From contig NC_069090.1 in the NCBI RefSeq assembly GCF_947172395.1, positions 7,140,291 through 7,204,290 on the forward strand: a stretch of DNA of 64,000 nucleotides, given 5' to 3'. Of the stretch, positions 14,291-26,900 are shown piece by piece. This stretch comes from Bicyclus anynana. Lineage: Eukaryota; Arthropoda; Insecta; Lepidoptera; Nymphalidae. Both the position numbers and the translations under genes were made by a program. The first letter of the stretch is position 1. Every line of letters starts with the position of its first letter. A model generated the notes under the pieces. The model was not told where the DNA came from. It was given only the letters and a program-made list of their open reading frames with translations, and did no database searches.

Positions 14291-15399
14291 TAAGTGTTAG
14301 TACATGAAATAAAGTTAACAAAACGAAAGATCAAATATGTTAAAATAAAATTCAATCTCCAAGCAGCTGCAGTAAGGGCATTACCACAAACTACTTAATT
14401 TGCAACTCGGGCGCGGCTAGCGAAGTTGTGCTGGCGCGCACAGACGGCGCAACTTGGGAACTTCGTTAGCGCTTTGATGCCGACATTTTACTGAAATTAT
14501 CCTTGTCTTGAATTGAAATTAGGTATAAACTATAATTCACTGAGTGCTGAGGCGTGAGATCGCGCTAGGACCTCTATCTCTTTGCTAAAACAAAATGGTT
14601 CGACGGACTAAATTTGAAAACGATGTTTTTATTGATGATTATTGACCATTTTTATGCGTAGCAGTGTAAGTGTTGGTTCCCTTATGACCAACATATAGTT
14701 TAACTTATAACCGACAGTTATTGGACAGGTATGATTCAGTTAACACCTTACTCACAGACACACATAATAAAGAACGATCCAGAATGAGTCTTTACAAGCA
14801 GTGTGGTGAAGCCGGTGAATCCCATAAAAAAACAAACAAACGCTTCTCCTTGACATCCGCATGTACCGCCAATATAGCTATTTAACTTGCTTTTACTTAG
14901 TTGAGTTAAAAATAAAGACAATTAATTTTTTCTATTTTAATTTAATTAACAGGCATTTTTCTATTGTTCCACCGCTGTTCGCGCATTTTGGATTTGAATT
15001 CGAAATAGGTTCAGTTATCTTATACGGAATGTAGGCAGTAGATAGAAACCTAATCAATTTAAGTGTTTGAAAAATATTTCGAGCAGTTCAAAGCGGTCCA
15101 AAGCGGTTAAACCGGTACAAAGCGAATCAAAGCAGATTGGAATGCTCCGAGTTGCACTCCGGCAGTTTCCGTCGATAGACTCGGAAATATGTCTTTAAGG
15201 CGTTCACTTGGATAGCTGAAGAAGCATTTCGTGCATGAATAACCTTAAATACTCATTGGAAATTCGCTTCTATTTTTTTTTTTATTGGTTTCTTCGTAGG
15301 CTTTCAGTCCAATGAGTGCTATTCGATTCAATATTAGGTACCAGTATCAGCTGGCCGATTCACTAAATTTGACGTATGGTATTGGACATTTATACAAAA

Positions 15400-15731
15400 C
15401 TAGCTGACGCCGCGCGGTTTCACCCGCGTGGTTCCCGTTCCCGTAGGAATATGAGGATAATATATAGCCTATAGCCTTCCTCGATTAATGAGCTACACTG
15501 AAAGAATTTTTCAAATAGGACCAGTAGTTCCAGAATTAGCGCGTTCAATCAAACAAACAAACAAACTCTTCAGCTTATATCGAGCAAGGTTGTAGGCTAT
15601 ATATATATATATAAATAAGCTATCTGACACTGAAAGAATTTTTCATATCAGACCAGTAGTTCCTGAGATTAGCGCATTTAATCAAACAAACAAACAAACT
15701 CTTCAGCTTTATAATATTAGTTTAGTATAGA
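15400..15731 (-). mobile_element. Helitron-like element with internal duplication
   Basis: Begins CTAGCTGACGCCGCGCGGTT and ends TAATATTAGTTTAGTATAGA, the reverse complement of the Helitron TC...CTAG arrangement. The block ACTGAAAGAATTTTTCA...CAAACTCTTCAGCTT occurs twice, separated by a (TA)n run at 15600. Confidence 0.65.
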
Positions 15732-16253
15732 TTTACCAACTAGTTATTTTTAGTTGTACTCAAGTAAAAATAATTAGTTGGTATCATATAGTGTTATAGT
15801 ATTATCTATGGATATCATAGCGTAGGAGTAGATGACATCGTCAAGTTGACATTGTGGTATATGTTAACAATGGGTAGTAGGAAATGTGGTGTTATTAATT
15901 TGAAGTTAATTTTATTGGGCAGCTGACATAGTCAAAGTTCAGTTACCGTTCAGTACATAATAAAGTTTTTGTATAACCCTTCGTGGATATCATAAACTAA
16001 TGGTAAATTAATGGTCTAAGTAAAGGCTATTTATCTTTGGATATCATAGAGTAGGAGTAGATGACATCGTCCAGTTGATATTGTGGTATATGTTACAAAT
16101 GGGCATTATGGAATAGGTACGAAAAATGCGGTTGTTATTAATTTGAAGTTAATTTTATTGGGTAGCTAACATACGTCAAAGTTCAGGCAACCTCTAGTTA
16201 TTAATTAAATGTTACCTAATAAGAAAAATAATTATGCTTTTGTTTACTTTCAG

Positions 16254-17929
16254 GTCAAAATTTGGACATCACACCAAGAGAAGCCGTACGCCGTGTTGGA
16301 GATGATCTGACTGTGCTTTGCAAAGTGCCGTACCCCATAGACGCTTGTCGGTTAGTAATTTACGTACCTACTATCTACCTTTTTTTTTTTTTTCGCGGGG
16401 GAAATGTCTTTCTGAGATACCCGACTTACTGGGGGACAAGACGGGTTATGTGGAATTTACCACTAAAACCCCCACGGTGGCCACCCTCAGCGCATTTTGG
16501 TAGGCTCTGGGACCTCAGTTAAACTCGCCGGTGTCTACCTCCGTTGCACTATGCCTCTGGTGCTCGTCTACGACTAACATTTTTGTTTATTAAACACGTT
16601 CTAGCAGCTGCAGCCACCTACTACCTACCTATAGTTTAGTCAACTTTTATTTGCCATATATGTGTTTGTCAGATAACATGGGTATGGTGACAGTAGCCTG
16701 TATGGCGTTCATAATACGTAATATTATCGTGAATCGTGGCAAACTTTCAAGAGTGAAACGAACTGTCACCCGCACCATCCTACATGAAACGAACTGTAGC
16801 TGGCCTGCGGTGTTACCCGCGAAAAATGTGTAATTTTCCGGGATTAAAGTAGCCTATGTGTTAATCCAGGCTAAATATATCTCAATTCCAAATTTCAGCT
16901 AACTCGGTTCAGTAGTCACAACGTGAAAGAGTAACAAATACTAACACTGTTTCGGGATGGTATGTGTTAAAATAATTATGTTATAATATCTCTACGTTTT
17001 AAATTTCAACCAAATCTATTCAGTAGTTGCGGCGTCATAGAGTGACAAACATACATACAAACTTTCGTGTTTATAATATTAGTAGGATATTTCCTCCAAT
17101 TAGTCGAAAATTACTGTGTGTTATGCTAGCCAATCACCATCCAATAAGTCCACGTGCCTGCAGCACTAACGGCACTACGTCCGATAAAACTGATCGTGTG
17201 TTGGTCGCGATATAACTTCCATAGCGCTACGTTATTACATTATAAGTATCATAAAATGTATAATTTCTACTTCCAGAATGACGGTCGGAACAACATCTTA
17301 CAGACTCATTCCAAACAACCAAGAAGAAGAAATCGTTTACGCCGGTCAAGGACTCCAGGTGAGAATTTTAGCGTTTGTAGGAGGAACTATTCCGGCTCTT
17401 TCAATTGTCACTAATGTGACATCTATAGTCTTTTAACTGTATTTAAAGCCAGGAGAGCACCAAAAGCGCGAGCGCTTTTGCATTAGTACGTACACTGATT
17501 TTTATCACTAGATTCGAATCTCATTCTAAAGGTAGCCTTCAGTTCTTCGCGACCGTGACGCGCGACCGCAACCTGCGACCGCGCGACTCACTACTTAGTA
17601 TGAATTTATATGGAGCACTAAACAAAGCCCGAAACGGCGACGCGCGACCACTTTTGTTTAGTGCTCCATATATAGCAGTGGGTCGCGCGGTCGCAGGTCG
17701 CGGTCGCCAGAAACGGAAGTCTACTTTTAGAAAATATCCTAATTACATAGTGTAAATAATAAGCGCAGTATCATAAATACTAGCATGGTATATTTTGTTC
17801 CACAGCACGGAGAATGCGGTGCCCATATAAAGCACATAAAAGAAGAATGGAACGGTAACATATCGTGTACGCTGCCGCCACAGACGGGGCAAATTGAGGT
17901 CATTGGGACCATGAGGTTACTTGTTGCCA
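16254..17929 (+). CDS. Fas3: Fas3 exons 2-4: first Ig-like domain
   Basis: Exons 16254-16350 (enters phase 1, leaves phase 2), 17277-17358 (leaves phase 0) and 17806-17929 (leaves phase 1). The peptide starts QNLDITPREAV, has the B-strand cysteine in LTVLCKV, a Fas3-specific cysteine in IDACRM, another in HGECG, and the F-strand cysteine in GNISCTL. That gives four cysteines, consistent with two disulphides. NIS in the last exon is an N-glycosylation sequon. The intron between the first two exons holds a poly-T-headed retroposon fragment; the next intron holds a GC-rich foldback element. Confidence 0.9.
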
Positions 17930-20900
17930 GTAAGTACAACCTTTGGAAATCCTCTTGATTATAGCTTGGCAACTTGGGCGTGTAGCAATGAATGAAACAC
18001 CCACCACTGTTGCACGTCACCACCCCGCACGCACGATTTTACACCGGCGCAGTATTTCCCCCTGTCGCCCGCATATCATGGCAGTGTTATCAACGAACTT
18101 GCCAGACTATAGTATATCACTGACACTTTGAATCATCATCCAGGTAATTAGCGATTTGTTCAAGTTTTTTCGGGTACAGAGAATTCTCAATTATCTGGGG
18201 CCTCAGTTATTCATTTCAGGTTAGTCGAGTCTCCACAGTATTTTCTAAAATTCACCATCAAGTACGCCAAACTGAAGTCAGTATTCTTGCCACCATTCCA
18301 CGAAGGCGTGATATGTATATCTAATGGAATAATTTAGCCAAGTTTCTTATTGTATTCTTTCTCAGTACTGCTGCATTTAGATATCATTAATGCCTCTAGA
18401 TTAAATTAAACATCTTTGTCAACAGAAGCACCCGCGAACCCCCAACTTATATCACCACCCCAACCCGCATTCCGAGAGGGCGACGGTTTTATGGCGCAAT
18501 GCATCGTGCCCAATGGACGACCGGCCGCCAAGATCACTTGGTATTTAGGTAAGTGGACAGAGCTGATTCATCATCATCATCATTATTCTATATATCCCGC
18601 CTGGAAACCTACATACCAGAGAATTTTCTCAATTCTCTGCGTGTGTAAAGTCTGCCAATGTCCACCACGCTGGCCCAATGCGGATTGGCAGACTTCACAC
18701 ACGCAGAGAATTAAGAAAATTCTCTGGTATGCAGGTTTCCTCACGATGTTTTTCCTTCATCGTTTGAGGCCTAACCCCTCTAATTGTGAGAGGAGACTCG
18801 AGCTCAGCAGTAAGCCGAATACGGGTTGATAATGATGATGTCCATTAGGGATAATGTAGGTTTTTAATCGTTAACGATTTTGTTAAATCGGTCCAGTAAT
18901 TTCAGATAGACAAGGCAAGCAAATACTTGAATCTTTTCTCTTTATAATGTAAGTATAGAAAATGGCTATTGAATTATAATTACAGGTTTAATATTCGAGC
19001 ATCGAATTGTTTTTCAGACGAAGTCCAACTCTTGGCTGGTATACACCAACCTGTCATAACCTCGGAGCCTGGAAGTGATTTAAAGACCATCAGCCAGAAC
19101 GTGTCGCGGACCCTGGCGCCGGAGGACAATGGCCAGAAACTGGTGTGCAGAGCTGAACATGAGGCTTTGGACGGACCGAGAGAAGCGGCTAGACAACTTG
19201 TGGTACACTGTAAGTTCATTTATTTCTTATTAAAATAATTTTTAGTTATTTTTACGTTTATTTAATAATTACTAGCGGACCTAGAGACTTATGTGCACTT
19301 CTTTCCTATCCCTATTCTACACTACCCTACCTTTACTCTACCCCACTCTGCTCCTACCCCTACCCTATCCTAACTCTATCCCTTGACTCTTAAACGTTTG
19401 AGAATTGGAAATAGGAAAGGGTTGTTTTTTTGGTTTTCCCGGCAATTATTGTAATTTTTCTAATCTTTTAAACCTTCCCTATACCTCCACGAACATTTCA
19501 AGACCAAGATAAGATAAATCCGTTCAGCCGTTCTCGAGACTAACAAACAGCAACTCATTTTTATGTATACATATATAGACTAATTATTATTAGTATTTTT
19601 TTTTTTTATTATTAGTATACACATTTGTAACATTTTTTACACAAAAGTGTAAATCTATAGTATCATGTCAGATTGAGACAGACTGACTTAGAAGTGAGAA
19701 CTTGGATTAAGACCAACCAATCAAATATTTGCCCAGCTTCTGATGACTAACGTCAAATGTTATTAAAAAAATGTCTGCTTTTTAATAGATCCACCAAAAC
19801 GTCTCGAATCCGGTCCGATCACGATATTCGGTCTCAAATTGGGCGGAGAAGGACGTCTCAATGTCACCATACGTGCAAACCCAGCGCCTACCACAGAGTG
19901 GACTGTCGGAGACCTGGTTCTTATCCCACCTAGGAGCAATGAAGATGGATCTATCACAGCGTTGGAACCCTTGCATTTGGTAAGACTTATGAATTCATTT
20001 CTTATTTTCTAAGCTATTGATTTTTCGATTTACAAAGCCAACGTTTGCCAACGAAAACATTCTACAATCATTATTTAGCCGACCATCATTTAGACGTCCA
20101 CTGGTGAATACAGGCCTTTTAAAAAGGTCTTCCGTTTAGATATCCCCTCTTCGACTTCGGCATCCAGCAGCTAATACCGCGCTTTCTGGTGTGGAGATGC
20201 CATTCCTGCATCTTGGGATTCCAACGTCCACTTCGAACTATGTGCCTAGCCACTTCAGCTTTACAACTCGTTGACCTATGTCCGTGACTTTGGTTCTACT
20301 GCGGATCTCCTCATTATTAATTCGATCACTCACGCATTGTTCGAATTTGAGTCTTCAGGTGCTGAAGAATTTTTGACGTAAAGTGATACGATTCCATTAT
20401 TTGGTCTCAATTGCAGGGTGGTGGATTCTACAACGTGACCTTGGTACTTGCGCGCGTAGCCAAAGAAGACGTGGAGAGGACCTACTACCTTCGTGTCACC
20501 AACGACTTGGGCAGAGAGGAATTCGCCGTACGACTGTCTACCATGGATGAACCAGCTGGTACGTTTACTGAGTACCTGATAAATCACATTCATATTACCC
20601 TCCTTCTGAAATTAAACAAAAAATACAACTGATAGATAGTTTGATATAGATATTTACAACATCGCAATCATTGGATGTTGTTGCTTTAGGAGAGGTTATT
20701 CATGTTGATGACGACTGATGACCAAATCAATACTCTATCCGAGTTTCTGAAAACATCTTACTTGTAATTGGTCTTAGTTTACCATTAAAGGGCATTGGAA
20801 ACGATCAAATGTAAATGTTAGGTAAAACTTATCAAGGTTTTCATCAAGCAATGTTTGACAAATATTTTAAACATAGCCGCAAATTATGTAAAAACAAAAA

Positions 20901-23900
20901 GTTCTGTCGCTTGCAATGCCCTTAATACTTGCGTATTGGTATGCGGTAGGTTTAAATTACTATTATCGTCGATCGAATGATTTCATTTATGTACCTAATT
21001 CAGAAAAGTTTCTGTATTTTTGGTGTACAAAACTGAAATATTTTAACTACTAATTTGTATTGACTTTTTATAAATATGTACTTATGAAATATTTTCAACA
21101 GCGCGCAAATCAAAAACGTCCTATTTGATTATCGACGTTTACGGTAAGAAATAAAATATGAAGGTAGTTATGGCCTGGCATAAAATGGATGTTATTTTGT
21201 GCGAAGTAAAAAATAGTTTCCTGCATTTTCGATATGCCTATTGATAGTGATGAATGCTCCTATTTTGAAAATCTTAAAGTAGTGAATATTACAGAGGTTT
21301 TACAACTGTATGTCATTTTGAGTATTAGTTACTCTGTCCCCTTGTGAATATGTTCGAATCTGTATTGATACCATAGATAATAGAAATAAAAAAATTGAAA
21401 TTCAATGACAGTTAAAAAGGTTGTCATTCAACCATACCTAAAGGGAAAATAATGATATTACTTTTTACATGTGTATGTTTTTATATTTTTAAGAAGTTAA
21501 AGTTTTTTATCTACCTACCTATACCAGCCAATTAGTGGAAAATTAATTAATTTTTAAGGGTGATTTATTTTAGTTCTTATTAGTAATAATATATTTACTA
21601 TATTTGCATGAGCAAAATGACAAATAAAAGTGGGTATTTCCTACTTTCTATATAATATTAAATAGTAGAATCGCTTTAGGACATGTCCCAAATTTGTATG
21701 GAGACTGGGCCTTTATTTTGAGTGTCAAGCAAGCAGGACGAAATTATTTTTATCTTAAAGAACATAAAACATTGTCATTAAAACCAAAAATAATATTGTT
21801 TTTGGATCCCCCAATTTTTTTTACTTATTAATTTCAATTATTTTTATTGGCTGTTTTTACTTTACTGTATTGTCTATGGTTAATTTGTAGACAAAAGAGC
21901 AAAACAAAAAAGCTTGCCTAATTAATGGTGGTTCCAAAAATTCAGAAAATTATTTTCTTAACAACAAATTGTGTCTTCTATCCGTAAAAAATACTATCAA
22001 CCTGCTTGTAAATAATATATAATACAACATTTTGGGACAAGTCCCAAGACGCTTTTCAATATTCGGTTGTTTATACTTTAGTTAGTTGCCTGTAGCTTGT
22101 GTTTTGTCAAAGAATATTTTGAAATGTTGCAGTAGGTAGATATTTATTATATTTATATACTTAGGTACCCTATACCTGAAAATTTGTTGTAAAATTTTTT
22201 GGCATGTGGCATATTTAATTACGAAAAAATTAGTAAAGAATCAGGATTTTAAAGCATGATGATGATTATTAATTATTTATAATAAAAAGTTTGTTAGTTA
22301 ATAAAAAAATATTCTTTTTTAATCAACGACAATTACTTAAGTTTTAGAAAACGAACTACAACCACTACGAAGTAAATAGAAAAAACAGTATTGTCCTATG
22401 TTAGTAAACATTGATTTCTAGCAGTTGGAACAGTTTTTTTTTATTTATTCTTATAAAGCTAAGAACAAACAGATTTTCTCTTGAAATTTTAATGCAATAT
22501 TCGTGTAAAAACCAATTATAAATTCAAATAATTTCAATTCAATAGAATAATATTCTCTAGGTTGATAATAATTTAAAATTATAAAAAAACATGTAATTTT
22601 TATCAATCACTGATTTAATTTTTAAAGTTGTGTAATTTATAGTAATAAAGTAAAAATTGTAATATATGACAGTTTTTTTTAATGTTTTATTTAATAAAAT
22701 TAAAAAAAAATTTACTGTTATATATATACTATAATTTTTGTCAGGTGTGGAGTTAGAAACAGGCGCAATAGTTGGCATCGTCATCGCAGTATTAATTCTG
22801 CTCATTGCCATCATCCTCGTAGTGTTCGCCAAGGCTACCGGCAGATGGTTCTTCGCAGGTTAGTTGGATTCTTTTTGATTTTTATTAGTTCATTTATATT
22901 TTGAAATCGTTAAGATTGTAAAAAAAGCTATATTATTGTTACCTTTTAGTTGCATAGCATTTTTGTATGTGATTGAAAATCTACATAAAAATGTTATAGT
23001 AAAAAAAATAAATAAACATTCTTTTTATGAAATAAAAAGAATGAATTTTTTTTTTACATATTTATCAAGTTTACAAAAATTATTACCTTTACATAAATAA
23101 TAGTGAAAGTTATAATTGTATTTACAATCTTATCGATTTCAGCTACATAAATATTATAGAGTGTTAAATAAATTGGGAAAATATAAAAAAATAATCGTAT
23201 GTTCCTCGTGTTTTGTACCCCCGTTATTCACAACTAACTTTAATTTATTTCGATATGACGACAGCAATATGTAAATAATTTACAAAAATATAGAGCAATT
23301 TTGAGTAATTCGTGATATTGCTGTAGCCACGTCGCTAAGATATTGACCGTCGTCTGTAAGGAATATTGACAAAATTTTTGTTTGCATGATTATTTAAAGT
23401 AAAGCATTGCATGAAAAAATCAAATGTCATGACCGTTGCTAGTGCCTACTGAAATGAAGATAATTTAGTTGTTTTTTTAATTCGTAAACTTTTGTCAATA
23501 TTATTGCATTATTTTATAAAGACCATGCTTCCAATATTTGCTTAATCTATCTCTTAGGCATGTGACATTTACGATAACCGAATAATAATAATGAAAAATT
23601 TTTGGCAGGCTCACGGGCTCGATAGGTAAATTTGCTGTAATTACAATATATCTACAAAATAACTGAGTAGCAATGCTTACATACAAATGTTTTTTAAATC
23701 ATTTAATAAGTTTTGCATCACGCAAGTGTTTAAAAAATTTGTAATTTGGCTGTGTTTTGTTTTGGCAAATATTATTATGTGTAGATGAAAAAGCTGTTAC
23801 CTTTATTTAATTTATTACTGTAATGCCATGTTACAATATTTGAAGCGATCAAGAATTTCAAAAAAAAACGTATAAATCATAAGCATGAATGGTTTGAAAT

Positions 23901-26900
23901 CAACTAATTGAAGCATGTATATCTTTGTTACCTAAAAGTAATAACTAATAGACATCTTTCTTTCTCTAACGCATGTATTTCTTCTCATTTCAGTATATTT
24001 GCATGATATTAGTAATTTTTTAAAATATTTTTCATGTGAAACTACCAGAAATATTTGAATTCATAATTTTGTTGGGTTCAGAACTTTAAGCTAAACAGAT
24101 TTATAATTGTAACAAAAATTACATTATGTGATATTTATAAAATGCCTTTTATGAATCAGATTAATATACTTAGTAGAGATAAATAAATATCACTTACTGT
24201 TATTTTATATGGTGTTGGGTTCTACTTTATTAATTTGTAATTAATTATATTTTCTGTTTTGCGTTAAAATGTTCTAATCTTTCAATAAAATAATTTTCAA
24301 CCTGGTTATGGTTACAGCTAACTATAATATTAAAAATCCAATGCAAATCCTGATTAATTTGTATACTTATGTACCTAACGTGTAGTCAGAATAACACCAC
24401 ATTTGAAATACATAAAATGGTTTGACGAAAAAACATGTAGGTACACTTATTATTTTTAATAAATTTTTATTTATTATGCTCGTGGACGCCCACCATTTCA
24501 TCCGTTTTAAATTTTGGTAGGGTTTTCATACTAACTTTCAACCCCTTTATCTTTATCAAGGGTTACATTTTCAATTTGTTATTAGTTGGTACCGTCTACA
24601 CTGCAAAACGCCCCAATAATTTGGACTTTGATATGCCAGCCAGTCCGATATCCTTTTAATTAAATAATGATGACAATCTTTCTTTTTTCCTATATCTCAA
24701 TCATCAGATCAATAAATTCCTACATCTCAATCATCAGATCCTAAAACCATCACACGTGTTACATCACACATTGCTTTATGCGATACAAATTGTGTGGAAC
24801 TTTTAGAACAATTAGCTATTGTTAGATCATCACGCTTAACACAAAAATACACCCCAATAAACAGAATCACAGAAACCGCTTTACTAACAAGCAAACAACA
24901 ACACCGTGTATGAGAGTTCTTGATCGCTTAACTTATTGGTATGTGGCAGGGAGGTCCCATCGTACTGACATTCCTGATGGCGCTGATTCCGAAGCTCCCC
25001 TCCCCCCTCACGATGACGTCAAAGGATCCGAAAACCCCTCTCATGACCACGGGGAATATATCAGCAACGGTGACACCAAACACCCCGAGAAGAAGCCCGA
25101 TACCGCTGTCTAAGTTGTAAGTTAAAAGCTGTCACTCGCTGAATCAAAATCGATTGAATGCTGTGCAACGTGTTACATGAAAATTTATTAATTGTAAAGA
25201 TAATAAATATGCATAATTTTGTAGATGCATTTTTTGCTTATTGTAATAATAAAAAGAAAAAAAATCTCATGCTGTTGGAGTTATAGTACTTATTTATAGT
25301 CACGCGTTTTGCTAGGTTTTGTTTTAGTATACAAAATACGGTAAATAATTTAAGTATAAGAGTGACAGCTACTTAGTGTTAATTTTGACTCAAAAATATT
25401 TTATGTAATTTCGATTAGTGCCAGATGTGTTTACAGTTACAAAATATAACATATTGTTAGTTATTATAATAATTTTAATGCCAACGAAACATAAAATGAT
25501 ACTTATTTGACAATTTATAAAAATAATGCACTATGTATTAGTAAAATTATAGTGGCAGAGCCTGTTAATCTCTGCCTCTTTTTATGTACTATATAAACAC
25601 AAAATCTTACGCTCTTCTCGTAACTTAATATTGGTAACACAATCGAAGAGAAACAAAATTTCTTAGGTGTAATACAAGAACTTTCTCAATTGTCTTTTAG
25701 CCTAAAACTTTTCAAATATATTCGTAGAAATTAATAAGAATCTCACATGTTGTCAACGAATCCCATCGTATATAACGTAGTTAAGGCAGGTTTTGAATTT
25801 GTAATTAACATAATATATTATAGTAATTACTAAATTGAAAATAAGTAATTATTATACAACTGGTTCAAGAATTTAAGTTTTAAGTTAAAGTTTTATTAGG
25901 AATACCGTTATACATTTTGGAAAACATTTAAATTAACAAATACAATAAGTATCTTTATTGAGCGCTTACCATACGCAAAATTAACGTCAAGTCTTTTTAT
26001 ATTGAACATATTAAGCAAGACGTAATGAGTCTATTGCATTTTTATACTTTTTTAATATAATAAAATAGAACTCTGTAATATGAACTGGCCATTTTATACT
26101 CTCACTTTTAGGTTGATTGATAACTTTTATAACAAAAGTACATACATATTTTGTAATTTTAAGACTTAAATGTGTTCGAACCACCTTTTTTATTCTGTAT
26201 ATAATCTGTCGCTACATTATTATAAACTTACTTAAAATAGATTTTAAATGGATGAAATAAGGTTGTTTTAATTTAAACGCAAACGTTGTCACGATTTTTA
26301 ATTATTAATTGTAAAAATTAGAAACTAAATGTTTATCTGAAATCTCAAACTTATTTTTCTAATTAATAAGAAATCGTGAATATTTTTGTTTTTCTTTTGT
26401 AAAAACATAAGGTATATGAAATGACAATTTTAGCTTAAGTTAGTCAGTTAGGTCACCGTCATTGTGATGATTTTAGTATTTTTTATAATTACCTACAATT
26501 ATTTAATAAGAATTTATTTTTGTACCAATTTAGTTTAATAATTTCTAGCGGAACTCGTTTGTCTTTTTTTATATTTTAATGTCAATTCAAAAACACTGCC
26601 ATTTTGCACAGCCAAATTTAAATATTTTCTTTAAATTTTATTGAAAAAACTTCTGTTGAAATGATTTAACTTACAATGTAAACAATTTTTTATAAAAAGC
26701 TTTGTTTTGTAAAATTCTATCCATTCTGTCAAATTTATATTTATACAATTCTTAACATTACGTACCTAGATAGCGAGAATAATCAAGTTTGTAACGTTCA
26801 TAAAATATATACCGCTGCGTTATTAACGAATTATAATTGAATATAAAGTATTTATTAAATAAGAAATATTCGTTTTATTTATATATTTACTCAAACTCAC

